Part shown: positions 1 to 10,109 of the stretch, in pieces | Layout of the letters: each line of letters opens with the position of its first letter | Position numbering within the stretch: the first letter of the stretch is position 1 | Assembly: GCA_023333565.1 (NCBI GenBank) | Contig: JAJKFH010001431.1 | Coordinates: 434,001-498,000, forward strand | Origin: Puffinus mauretanicus | Taxonomy: Eukaryota; Chordata; Aves; Procellariiformes; Procellariidae | Length of the DNA: 64,000 nt | Reading direction: 5' to 3' | Position numbers and translations under genes: made by a program | Notes under the pieces: model-generated | Told to the model about the DNA's origin: nothing | The model's database searches: none | The model's input: only the letters and a program-made list of their open reading frames with translations

Positions 1-3000
1 ATCAAAATCAGTGTTGTGCAGGCTTCCATGATATTGTAATATTCAAAAGTCAAATTCAGGTGACAGATACGACATCTCCTAACATTGACTACACTTCACT
101 TCTCACAACCTCCCATAAGTTAACTACAAGAAACAATATAGATTTCAGTCAATACAGTAAAAAGAGCCCTCCTGGATATTTGCAGTATTCATGTAACACT
201 TTTATCTTTCATATGTAAGGATCTTATGCTTTACAGAAAGTGTAAAGCTGATAACAAGACACTACTTAAGTTTTCTAGAAGATTGCTTCTTCTTTTATAT
301 CACTGCATGCTATTTACAGCCCATTGGCTTGTTCTCATTTCTTAAGAAATCTTCAGTGGGCAACAGGGTATAATCGGAATAAGGTCATAGCCCATGTTTA
401 CCAAAAAAAAAAAAAAAACAACCACAAAGAGGAAAAGAAGAAAAAACGGGAATAGAAAAAAGATTAAAACCTATCTCTGTCAGGAGTAATGAGTCGTAAG
501 GATTTGGTTCTCTTCGAAAGTTTGACCTGATACTGCAAAAATCAGTTTTTGCTAATGATCTGCAGTGGTAGTATCAGGTGACAGGTGAAGACTACCTTTT
601 TGTTTAATTAGATATTTGCCCGGTACAACTAGTAAATACACTGATAAAGCATGGGGGTGTGGGGGGTGGCAGGAATACCAATTTGTAGTTTAAGTTCGTC
701 ATTGTAGTGTTTACTCAACATAGATTTTAAATATTTTGGAAGGGCCTAGATGTTTCATCTGGATCACTTATAAGTAATTGAAATGAATAATTGGTATAAT
801 TTCACCTTCTTTTAAAATACAGCCATTTTCTAGTAATTCAGTGTTCATATCTAGCCATATTGGAACCCCACTGTCTTAAGTAAATAAATAAATACACATG
901 GCTTATCTCCTGTGGAGTAAATCATGCATACCTCTCTCTTTTAGCATGAAAATCATGCTGGTATTTCAGGAGAACATTATTTTAAAAGTCTTATCTAAAT
1001 AATCACAGTATGTATTAAGAAACTTACACAAAGTTAATTTTACAACTGTACTTCATTGTATTTTGAATTTGAAATCCTAGATTATCACTGCACAGATTTA
1101 AGAGTTTCACAAAAGGTTTGGAAGAGAACTTTGTTCAGCAATGAAACAGTTTCTTTTAATGTGTTAAAATTATGTTGTAGAATTAAAATACTATCGGTAT
1201 TTACCATATTCACCTATTTAGTTGTTCTGTCACCAACATACTTCCATAGCTATAGCCATGAAAAACAATGTCAGCAAACCGAAATACTTTTTTTTCAATG
1301 CAGAAACTTTTTTTTTATCTAGTTAAATGTCACTAAATCTATATTCGCATTCATTGGGTCTAAAGTTTTTTTTTAAATTCTAAATCGACTTTGAGATGAC
1401 TTTGTAGTACTACTGCATTCACTTTTTAAGTAGGTTTTTATTCTTTGCATAGGTTTTTGTTTTCTTTTTTTTTTTTTAGAGATAAGCACTGCATTTAAAG
1501 CAAGAATGCCCAAACGTGTAAATGTTTTACTCTTGCAACTAAGCATTTAGAATTGGTGAAGGGTTGAAAAATATAGCTCATTTTAACTCAGAATAAAACC
1601 CCAGTTTATAAATAATACAAAATTGAATTTGATGCATATAACAGAGAGACTGACTGATTTAATTGTAATAAACTGTAAATGGTGTTGCACAGTTGACAAA
1701 CCTGTGTGTACTGTAGAAGGCCAGAGACTTGGCAGAGGATGTATCACAGGTGTACTGGTATTTTTAAAAGGTAGCTTGCTTTGATTATAAACTCCACAAG
1801 AAATATTAATGCTGAGAATTTTCTTGAATGTTTTATCCAAACCAACTGTCACATAATTTATATATAAATTTTAATACCATTTAATCAAAATTGTAATCAG
1901 TATCAAAATGCTTTAAGAGTCTGTGTTTCTAGTATACCTGTAAAGTGGTGAGATTGTGCCACATAAAATATTTATTTTTATTTTTGCTTAGTTTTGAAAC
2001 AGCCGTTTTAATTTAAACAAATCCCACTTAGCGTGATTCTGAAAAAATTCAGGGAGCATGTGGTCTCATTTACATTACAGTAGTAATTTTTCGTAGTGTT
2101 ATGAACTGTATCCTAAATGATAGGCCATTTTTATGATGTGAAAGTAAATCAGCCCACGAGAAAGATTGCTAAATCAATGCTATCTGTGAATATTACACCT
2201 ACTGGACTTCATTTTATGTAATGGCACAAATCTGACTTTGCACTGAATACCTTTCTCACTTTCATTTCCTCTGCCTTAGTCAAAATGGCAACAGTACAAA
2301 AACTTTCTCAACCTCAGAATTTATTAGCTATAATTAAGCTGTTGAATGAGTCTTAAAAAAAAAAATAAAAAAAAAATCATACTACTGTTAAGTGGACCAA
2401 GTTTGGTGAAGGAGAATGTGAGAGAATGATTAAAGAAGGAACAGCTCAAGAACATTGGGAATGATAACTTTCCACTTGAGAACTTTTTTATGTTTTACTG
2501 TAATTTGTTTGTGTTTTTGGGTTTTATTTTTTGTTTTGTTTTGTTTTTTGGGTTTGTTTTTGTTTTGTTTCTTTTTTCGCAAAAGAAAATAGTATTTACA
2601 GGTGGCTTCTTTTAAAATATAAAAATATAAAGCAGGAATGTATATGAAATGTCAGATTTTATTGTATTTGCAGAGTATTAGCTTTGAAAATGAATAAAGA
2701 GAGCTGTTTGTAGTTTTAAAATGCCTTATTAGTATCAATTAGATATTTTCTCTATTTTTTGATGTACTTAGAGCTTTTTAAGTATAGACTTTAAAATGGC
2801 AGGACTTTTACAGTGTTTACATGCAAGTGCATTTTATAAGTGTCCTATATGTGTAAAATAGTATTTCGAATGGGAAAATGCTGGCTAAAGTAGCAGGCTG
2901 AGCGTTTTCCTGGTTCCCACGATGATGCCTACGTTGCTAGACTACAGTTTAGTATTGCTTTGTATCATGAGGCCAAGAAATTCCATGTTGTTTGTAAATA

Positions 3001-3045
3001 GAATAAATGAAAGGCAATAAAAAATTTATGGAACAAAAACCCTTT
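1..3045 (+). other. QKI: 3' UTR of upstream alternative last exon of QKI (QKI-6/QKI-7 type), partial
   Basis: This stretch is AT-rich, has only short chance open frames on either strand, and ends at two AATAAA signals (3002-3007 and 3016-3021). It lies about 550 bases upstream of the recognised QKI-5 terminal exon, on the same strand. QKI is known to make its isoforms from alternative last exons, with the QKI-6 and QKI-7 tails encoded upstream of the final QKI-5 exon, so this is inferred to be the long 3' UTR of that upstream exon. Its coding part is not in the window. Visible sub-features are an A16 run at 403-418, a miR-200-type CAGTATT at 183-189, a T/G-rich tract at about 2,500-2,578 and a Pumilio motif TGTAAATA at 2993-3000. 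It could instead be intronic; mRNA evidence would settle it. Confidence 0.55.
3002..3021 (+). terminator. QKI: Tandem poly(A) signals of the upstream QKI 3' UTR
   Basis: Two canonical AATAAA hexamers lie at 3002-3007 and 3016-3021, directly after a Pumilio motif TGTAAATA at 2993-3000. Cleavage would be expected 10-30 bases further on, near 3035-3050, and the sequence there is T/G-rich (ttgtttggcccatagtttg). These signals would end the alternative mRNA that does not splice to the QKI-5 exon. Confidence 0.6.
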
Positions 3046-3182
3046 GTTTGGCCCATAGTTTGTTGAACCAAATTGTTTCTCTAAGTTCAGAATTCCTTAG
3101 ATGACTCCATTCTTTTAACAACCAGTTATTAATAATCACATCCATCATTAATAGTTGCTTTAATGCTTGCACCTGGGGAGGT

Positions 3183-3195
3183 ACTAATGCTTAAT
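3183..3195 (+). promoter_or_regulatory. QKI response element, bipartite ACUAAU-N3-UAAU
   Basis: ACTAAT at 3183-3188 is followed after three bases by TAAT at 3192-3195. This fits the established bipartite STAR-protein site, an ACUAAY core plus a UAAY half-site within about 20 bases. It sits in the intron 400 bases before the QKI-5 acceptor. Binding has not been shown here. Confidence 0.5.
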
Positions 3196-3302
3196 AGCAG
3201 TCAGATACTGATGCTGTGCACTGACTGTTGTTCCAGAAATCTTCTACCCAGTTCCAAAACTGTTCATCGTTTTTTGTTTTCCAATTTCCTTCATCGACTG
3301 CT

Positions 3303-3308
3303 ACTAAC
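3303..3308 (+). promoter_or_regulatory. QKI core motif ACUAAC in intron
   Basis: ACTAAC at 3303-3308 is the preferred QKI core. The nearest UAAC half-site is at 3349-3352, 40 bases away, which is beyond the usual spacing. It is one of four cores within 430 bases around the QKI-5 acceptor. Confidence 0.45.
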
Positions 3309-3525
3309 CATTAGTCGTTAGTCGTATTTTATCTCTATTTCTCCTTGTTAACCGGTTTTGTGGGAGCGGGCTTCTCCTTCACGTGTCCAAATCATGATGG
3401 AGGGCTGTCATGATTTTATTGCATTCTGTAGATGGTGTCGATCAGTATGTCAGAATTAAACATGCTTGGTTTTGTTATTAGTTGTGATTAGTTTTCATGT
3501 TGTCATTAAGCCGTCACTAGCTGGA

Positions 3526-3586
3526 ACTAATCTCTTCTCTATCTTTTCTTTCTTTTTTTTGTTTTGTTTTTTTTTTTGTTTCTAAC
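3526..3586 (+). promoter_or_regulatory. Branch-point region with QKI-type motifs before the QKI-5 acceptor
   Basis: ACTAAT at 3526-3531 lies 62 bases before the acceptor AG, and TCTAAC at 3581-3586 only a few bases before it, with a near-pure T/C tract between. ACUAAY resembles both the branch-point consensus and the QKI site, so QKI could compete with SF1 here. SF1 is the related STAR protein that recognises branch points. Confidence 0.45.
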
Positions 3587-3593
3587 CACCCAG

Positions 3594-3610
3594 CCGCCAC
3601 CGGCAACTAA
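3594..3610 (+). CDS. QKI: QKI-5 terminal coding exon: last codons of Quaking (partial)
   Basis: After the acceptor CAG at 3591-3593, the reading frame CC-GCC-ACC-GGC-AAC-TAA completes a split alanine codon and encodes (A)-A-T-G-N followed by a stop at 3608-3610. This is the C-terminus of QKI-5, the nuclear isoform of the STAR-family KH-domain RNA-binding protein Quaking, which controls pre-mRNA splicing, mRNA stability and circular RNA formation, notably in myelinating glia, muscle and vessels. The rest of the protein, including the Qua1, KH and Qua2 domains and the nuclear-localisation part of the QKI-5 tail, is encoded upstream of this window. The sequence after the stop also matches my memory of the vertebrate QKI-5 3' UTR, which supports the call beyond five residues. 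The exon is too short to appear as an open frame in its own right. Confidence 0.88.
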
Positions 3611-3611
3611 C
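3606..3611 (+). promoter_or_regulatory. QKI: QKI core motif ACUAAC overlapping the QKI-5 stop codon
   Basis: ACTAAC covers the end of the last asparagine codon, the whole TAA stop (3608-3610) and the first UTR base. A QKI recognition core is therefore built into the termination codon of its own message. UAAC half-sites follow in the UTR at about 3679 (gttaactgg) and 3751 (tctaacaaa), both farther away than the usual 20 bases. Confidence 0.5.
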
Positions 3612-6600
3612 CTATGACCTTCTGACCTCTGAACTCTTCACCCAATGATGACCTGACCATGCCTGCCTGCTGATCAGTTAACTGGTAAACGCCTTTGCTT
3701 GCCTGTCTTCAGTGCAGCGAGCGGGGGCACTTGTCCGTTCGTCTTACCATCTAACAAAACAGACAAAGAAATTGTTGTCCTCCAACTCCGCTTTTTGTTG
3801 TTCTCCTGTTTGGGTGAAAGTGGTTCTAGAACCTGCACTGAATAGTAGTAAAGCAATAAGGTCCAACTCATCCCTCCGCACTGATCATCCTCTAGTGTCC
3901 CGCCCCAAGCGAACGGTAAGGAGGCCTCGCACGAGATGGAGGCAGATGTCCCTTAACTACCCGATGACAGAGGCAGTTACTGTGAGAGACTTCTAGGAAT
4001 ATTTTTCTTTTCAAAAAAAAAAAAAAAAAAAAAGAAGTCAAAGCTCTCTCTGAATGTACTGTGTGATGATGCATCATGCATGAACCTTTGGTCAGGGAAG
4101 TCATTGGGGAAGGGATTCCAAAAAGTATTCAAAATTTGATACGCTGTTTAGTCACTACCGATGCCCTCAAAGGGCAGATGCAGCCTTTTTTCTATTGCCT
4201 GCCAAATTGGACGTTTTAAAGGAAAGTGTGCCATGAAATGCAGATTACGATGATTTTTCAGAACTATGTTAATGCAGAGAACAAAACAGCAACACTATTG
4301 AAGCAAAGTCTGAGTTTAAATTATTTTAACCATATTTTAATCTCCTCAGAAGATTACATGAGAACAAGGTACATGCATTATGTGTCACATTACTGGGCAA
4401 ACTGTTCAAATATTTTTTTTAAACCTCCCTGTATAGAAAAAATTTCATTAAGGATGTAAAAGCCATGCTTGCCTATTTGCTGTATACATGTAATGAAATT
4501 GTAGATAAAGTGTAGTGCATTGAAACAAAATGAACAAAAAAGTAGATACTTTTACTATACAAGGGTGCTGGTGCAGAAAAAAAAATATATTTTTGGAAAT
4601 GTAGCATTTTATACTTTCAAGTGTTATAAAAAAAGAAAAAAAGAACAAAGAAACCCTTTATTTCATTAAATGATTTTTTCTGGTGGTTGTCAAGAAACAA
4701 AAGACCAAAAGAGCCTTTTAGTCTTTCTTTTTTATTTTTTAAGTATTGGAATAAGTCTAAAGAAAAGGAAGTGCCTTATTTTCTTCATGGTCATTTAGTC
4801 AAATGTCTTGTATAATCAGCTTCTCCCTCAGACAAGTTACTGCATGCCACTCAGTCGCCCAGTATGTGAAAGAAGCTGTGAGGAAAGACAGATGATGAGT
4901 TGACCACATTAATTACCTGATTTTTGCCATACTAGTGTGATGTGACTTTGCCAAAATCTCATTATGTAAAACATTTGCTAAGGTTTTGTCAAACCAGCCC
5001 ATCATTATTTCAACCACTCTACTTTTTAAATCACCGCAAATGCCGTTCTTGTGCAATGTAAACCAAAGGGTTTTGTGATACAGACTGTCTCATGCTAAAT
5101 GAGACTATGAGCTGGCAAACGTTTGTAGAGCTGGAAGTATGTCATTTTTGTTCAGGGATGGAGAGTAGTTTTCCTGATTTTCATTGGAGTAAATGTACAT
5201 CAAATATAGTAGGCTTCGGCATCACCCAGAAAACTGATATTCTGTGGATAATTAAATTGAAAATGCTCAGCTAGTTTTCAGTTATAGTCTGAGCGTGTCC
5301 CTGGTTTTCACAAGCAGCTCCTGCAGTGGCAAACAGCATGCAAGTTATTTATTTTTCAGCTCTTCTTTGACTACTGTTAGATCTGCCTGCTGGCTTTTCT
5401 TCATAAGATAAGCAGGAGAGGGACATCAGCTAATTGTTTGAAGTCCAGCTATACTTTATTTTTAACCTGTATTTCCACATGAGCTTCGTATAGCTGGGCA
5501 ATTGCAAGAGCTGAAGCTGTTGAACGCACAGTATTCAATTCTGAAAACATTAAGTATTACTTCGCATGGGACTCAGTACTAAACTTGGCAAATATCAGGT
5601 GATAACTTTATTCCCCTCTTGTCAACTTATTCTCCTCCTACAAATCTTCACAGCTTCCAAGTGAAAGGTCAATAGTAAGCTAAGAGGGCTTACGTTTTTA
5701 AGCACCTGCATGGTGACCTCATTTAACATCTTGTCTCACCTGGAAATAATTATCAGTTTATTTACTATGCAATAGACATTCATCCTTTCGTATTCAGCTA
5801 GCTTTTTGTTTATTGTGCCACCGGCTTTGTCTTCCTGTTACACATACAGTTGTGTTGATTTTACTTACAGTATATGCTGTGCCATTTTGATTTTATTTTG
5901 GTTGGTTGGTTGAATAAACTTGCGACACTCGAACATTTGAAGAGAGATTTGCTAAAACAATACCAGTATTTGATCCAGTTTCATCTCAACTATGATAAAA
6001 CCTGGACATTTTAGATGTTTATCAAAGGTCTTTTACTGGGGGGGAGGGGAAGTGTATGAAATAGATGTGTGACATGTGAAAGTAATGTTTGCTCTGAACA
6101 AGCTTCTGAAAACTTAGTTGACAAAATTTTGGATCAACTTAAAAAAAAAAAAAGCATGACTTTTGAAATCTCTGAATGCCTTGGTTCTCAGTATTATCAT
6201 TCTTTAATGACTTTTTCTTTATTAAAATAAGTAGTTTTAAGACTTCTTTCTGACAGTATTATGTAATTTTTTTAGAGTGGGTAGATGGGAGTGTCGCTTG
6301 TATGTAACCGTACAGATGACATGTATTTGTCTATTCTTTATTATCTTAGTAGTTTCATGCTATGTATGTACCATAACCAACCTATTGCCTATGAGAAACA
6401 TGTAAGATAATGTATTTACAGCCATTGTTACAAGTTTATAATGTATTTTTCTATCTTGTTTTATATGTATGTTATATAACATTCAAAAGAATTTTTTTCC
6501 TGATTGAGAAAAAAGGATACAAAATGCAAAACCCACAATTTTGATAACTGAAAAAATTGCCAATTGTTTTGCAGTACTTTATTATATTGGGAGTGTTGTC

Positions 6601-6729
6601 TTTCTTGGGCTTTTAGTTAGCTACTGGATGAATACATTAGACATATTTGGGTTTTAGTTGGGTTTTTACATAGCTTGCATTTTAATTCTTTGGTTCTTTG
6701 CTGTTTCTATTAACCCATAGCATTATTTT

Positions 6730-6814
6730 AATAAATGTTATAATACCAACCTACTAACTCTGGACTATGTCTGTTTATTAACCATTACGTGTTTAATTAA
6801 AATAAACAAATAAA
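6730..6814 (+). terminator. QKI: Internal (proximal) poly(A) signal cluster of QKI-5
   Basis: AATAAA occurs at 6730-6735, 6801-6806 and 6809-6814, and ATTAAA at 6796-6801. Four signals within 85 bases suggest a real cleavage region near 6,825-6,840. Its use would give a UTR of about 3.2 kb. A bipartite QKI element (6753-6782) lies inside the cluster. Confidence 0.6.
6753..6782 (+). promoter_or_regulatory. Bipartite QKI response element ACUAAC-N20-UAAC
   Basis: ACTAAC at 6753-6758 and TAAC at 6779-6782 are separated by 20 bases, the upper limit of the known bipartite spacing. The element sits between poly(A) signals, which would allow QKI to influence the stability, or the 3'-end choice, of its own mRNA. 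The effect is inferred. Confidence 0.5.
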
Positions 6815-8757
6815 GACGGAAGAATGTAAAGTCTTGAGTTACTGGACTAACCCTGAAGAACGTGACCACAGATAACAAAACGTGACTTGTTTTTATGTTG
6901 TTTGTCGGCTGACATTCTGCACACTACTATTAAGTTGGCTTTGGTCATTCTGGCCTTTTTACCTTGGGGAATAGGTGCCAGTAGAAATGGGAACAAAGTA
7001 GCATTTTTTGAGGCATTCTTCTTGTAGAGTCTTGCCACTTGCCTTTCAGCATCTGCGTTACTAATTCCACACTTTCTTTTTCTTTCTCTAAAATAATTAC
7101 TGTCAGCTCACAGCAAAAGAGCAAAGATGCCAGTGTATCGGTAAACCGTGATGGTGTACAGAAACCAGTTTGATTCTTTGTTGAACCATCCAGAGGTTGC
7201 AGTTAATTTCATAGTAATTTGTGATTTGTTGGTTTTGGCACCTGATTCACTCTTGCATCATGTGACGTTTCTAAGCACAAAATACTTCTAGACCGAATTA
7301 CCGTACATCGAAATACAAAATCTGGGGGTTTTCCTTGCCAAAAGTGCCTTATTTTCTTCATGCCATTTTTAAGTAACTTTTTTTTTTGTACTTCTGCTAT
7401 AGTCTATCAGTATTGCCTAGCTCAGGGGAGTACAATTTCTGTAAGCCAAAGGTCAAACTAGATCATTTCCTAATGACTGCAGAAAGTACAAAAATAGACC
7501 TTTCACTAAATTACCAAGCAACCGCTATTTCAAATTCCAGGGCTGCCTTTATGTGATCTTTATCCCTGTGGATGACTGTAGCAACATGAATGCAGGGAAT
7601 TGAAATTGTGAAAATGCTGTTTTGAATGTACATCTATGCAAATATTTTTACAGAAACGTTTCTCTTTCTTAAAGCTTCTGCTGTCTGAGGCTCCTTTACA
7701 TATCCTGGGTCATCCTCCTAGATTTGTAATCTTAAGTGGACAGTAATTGCAGCTAATGTCGAGGGAGATCCTCGATGTGGATCACCCTTCAGATATCAAC
7801 AGTTTTTGTGAACGCCCAGTTTTTTCCTGTAGATAGTAAAAATTGAGATGAGGAGTCTTTGCAGCTGTTCAAATGCCTTCTTTAATTTATGATGTTTCAA
7901 ACTACGTATCTTAAAATCCATGCAATATAAAACTTTAATTTTGAAAAGTTCTCACAGTATTGGTAGTAATTAAAATAGAATGCATCTTTATTTTATGGAG
8001 GAAAAATAGTCTAGCTCTGATGAAGGTGTTTGTTAGTTTTTTTATGACACGTAGCTCTTTATTTGTTTTACAAAAATGTATAGGTACAGCTGAAATATTA
8101 ATGCATTTAGAGTAGTTTCACTTGTACAGAAGACTTTTTAATTTAACAGATCATTAATATGTTACTATCCTAACAGTCATCCACAGACAGATGATAAAAA
8201 TATTAGTCATTTACAACAGATAACATCAGGATCTTTTGATTCGATAATGGCACAAGTGTCATTGCAGAGCCAGTAATTTATATTCCTAAAGAATATTATC
8301 AAAGGCACATATTTAAACTTGGTGAAGTACTCTCTCCAGTTCAGGTGAAACTACTGAGATGGGACAAAAGATTAGTATTTTATATTGAATAATACTTCTA
8401 TTCCCCGAACTACTGCTTTTCTGTAGTATTTTTATTATTTTGCATTTTTATTAGATATGAACTACTGTCATACTTTGTCCACAGTGCATTTTCATCTCAT
8501 TCTTCATTATATGCAGTAGTGAAAGTTACTGTAAGTTTTGAAGTACTTTAAAGCTGAAGGACAGCAAAAAAAAGGAAAACTCTAAAATCAAAATTTTGTA
8601 CTAATTATTGTTGTCCACCAAATGCATTTCTCAGTTTACCTAAGTGCCTGTCTAAAAATTTAACTTTTATACTTCGCCTGCTTATAGGAAAGAAACAGGC
8701 TATTTTTAGAGCTGAATTTGAGGATGGCTTCAATATTGCTGCATCAGTGAAGCTAGG

Positions 8758-8824
<67 letters not shown>
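8758..8824 (+). repeat. (TTA)n microsatellite, about 22 units
   Basis: An uninterrupted run of TTA/ATT triplets spans about 66 bases inside the QKI-5 3' UTR. Its purity indicates a young, probably length-variable repeat. It is transcribed only in the long 3' UTR form. Confidence 0.97.
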
Positions 8825-9941
8825 GTTAAATTATCCTAACATTTGAAAGATCATACATTCAAGTCAATTAGTGAGTTGCTGTTCCATCCAATAAAGGGAT
8901 TTATCTTAGGGTAAATCTATTTTTTTTTTAGTAAGTCAGAATATAAACTAAAACATCACAGAGCCTTTCAAAATAAAATCTGAGCAATGATACTCACTTC
9001 TTAAAAGTGAGCTGTTGTACCAAAGTACAATAAATTTGGTTTCTCCACGAGTATTTTTTTTGGTGTTATCAATCCAGAATGTATTTCATAAAGAGTCTTC
9101 AGGGACATCTCTCAAATGTTTTTAATGAACATATGTTCAGTGTATACTGACAATAATTTTATTTGAACATATCTTTAAAAAGTATGTACAAAATCTGCAT
9201 GTACCATAGGTTTATTCCCAGATTGTACTCTTTGAGGGGGACCACTAAAAGGTTTTCTGCCCTGAAAATGCAAAGAAATATTGAAGTGTGTTGCCATCCG
9301 TTAAGAAATTACTTTAACTTGGGGGAAACATGAGTATACGAAACTTAATTCTTTGTGGCTGGGTAAAAATAGCAGTCATCATAAATAGCGCGTTGTACAA
9401 AATGGAATCTGAGTAACACATTCCTAGGGCTGAAAGTACATAATTGGTACTGGAATTTCTATTTTGTTTTTAACATATTTGATATATTTTTCTAAAACAC
9501 TATTAATGGAATACTGTCCAAATAACACATGAACCATAACGTTAACACATGGTAATCAATGTTGAATCAAACTGGTTAACAAAAGTACAGTGCTCTTCCT
9601 TCTATGTGCCTGCGCACTAATTGCAGGTGGTATGGTTCGGGATGGGAGGTGGGTGTTGGGCACAGCAGGCTGCAGTGCTAATTTCTTGGTGCCAGCAGTT
9701 CGGATGTCCGTCTTTGACAACAGACTAACTGGGAGGAATCTGACTCCCAAGGCAAAGATTAACCAAGACCTGAAACTCTTAGAAGAATTAACTGAAAAAA
9801 AAACAGCAACAACAAAACAACATATATACATCTATGCTTTGACTTGTATTATGGCAGTTTGTGTTGAAACATTTAAGGTTTTGTTTGTGCAAAATAATGT
9901 ATTCTGAGGGGAAAAACAAACATGGACATTGCCAAAACACA

Positions 9942-9951
9942 TGTAAATAAA
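9942..9951 (+). promoter_or_regulatory. Pumilio motif overlapping a distal poly(A) signal
   Basis: TGTAAATA (9942-9949) fits the Pumilio recognition element UGUANAUA and overlaps AATAAA at 9946-9951. A similar pairing, separated by two bases, occurs at 2993-3007 at the end of the upstream QKI UTR. Confidence 0.5.
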
Positions 9952-9975
9952 ACACCATTTATGACTGTACATTAT

Positions 9976-9985
9976 GTGCAATAAA
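9976..9985 (+). terminator. QKI: Distal poly(A) signal of QKI-5 with overlapping miR-25/92 seed match
   Basis: AATAAA at 9980-9985 is probably the main distal signal, with cleavage expected near 10,000-10,010. GTGCAATA at 9976-9983 is an 8-mer match to the seed of the miR-25/32/92/363/367 family and shares bases with the hexamer. A further AATAAA at 10101-10106 could end a slightly longer transcript. Confidence 0.6.
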
Positions 9986-10109
9986 GTAACTGGAAAAAGT
10001 GCATGTACTTTATCCTCAAAAGCAAACTGACAGCTCTCAAAGCTGTAGCTATAGTTTTATTTTCTGAAAAGTTAAATTTTATTCTGTAACTAAACAGCAG
10101 AATAAAGAA

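Larger units (their letters stand above)
3046..3593 (+). other. QKI: QKI intron segment upstream of the QKI-5 terminal exon
   Basis: This noncoding stretch lies between the upstream poly(A) site and the QKI-5 acceptor. Its last 60 bases are a long pyrimidine tract (3541-3582, almost all T and C) followed by CTAACCACCCAG, so the acceptor AG is 3592-3593. A branch-point-like CTAAC lies unusually close to the AG (3582-3586), and a second candidate is ACTAAT at 3526-3531. The segment holds three ACUAAY cores, listed separately, which are high-affinity QKI recognition motifs. That suggests QKI protein acts on the choice between the upstream exon and this one. Confidence 0.7.
5529..7961 (+). promoter_or_regulatory. 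Cluster of six miR-200b/c/429 seed matches (CAGTATT)
   Basis: CAGTATT occurs at 5529-5535, 5964-5970, 6189-6195, 6254-6260, 7408-7414 and 7955-7961. The copies at 6189 and 6254 are followed by A, giving the 8-mer CAGTATTA twice within 73 bases. This heptamer pairs with the seed of the miR-200b/c/429 family, and QKI is an established target of that family in epithelial plasticity. The cluster spans the internal poly(A) site near 6,800, so the last two sites would be lost from the shorter mRNA. Confidence 0.6.
3611..9990 (+). other. QKI: Long 3' UTR of QKI-5 mRNA
   Basis: About 6.4 kb of AT-rich sequence follows the QKI-5 stop codon without a splice or coding signal that can be supported, and it ends at canonical poly(A) signals. 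The first 400 bases (to about 4,010) are less AT-rich and match my recollection of the highly conserved proximal QKI UTR. An A21 run (4013-4033) follows. A cluster of poly(A) signals at 6,730-6,814 would give a UTR of about 3.2 kb, in keeping with the roughly 5-kb mRNA that gave QKI-5 its name; the distal signals near 9,950-9,985 give the longer form. Open frames inside, such as 9,590-9,907 on +, have no recognisable domain and are taken as chance. Embedded controls are listed separately. Confidence 0.75.

Noticed and set aside
403..418. A16 run as a retroposed element tail
   Set aside because: No SINE or LINE body precedes it and no target duplication is visible.
3712..3996. 94-codon frame just after the QKI-5 stop codon
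   Set aside because: It lies in the proximal QKI 3' UTR. The nucleotide sequence is familiar as UTR, and any conservation is better explained by RNA regulation.
4013..4033. A21 run as the tail of a processed pseudogene
   Set aside because: The sequence before it is the QKI-5 terminal exon following a genuine intron acceptor, so it is an internal A-run of the UTR.
9590..9907. 105-codon frame with a hydrophobic start inside the QKI UTR
   Set aside because: The start resembles a signal peptide, but the frame lies in the 3' UTR with a 91-codon frame opposite and no homologue that I recognise.
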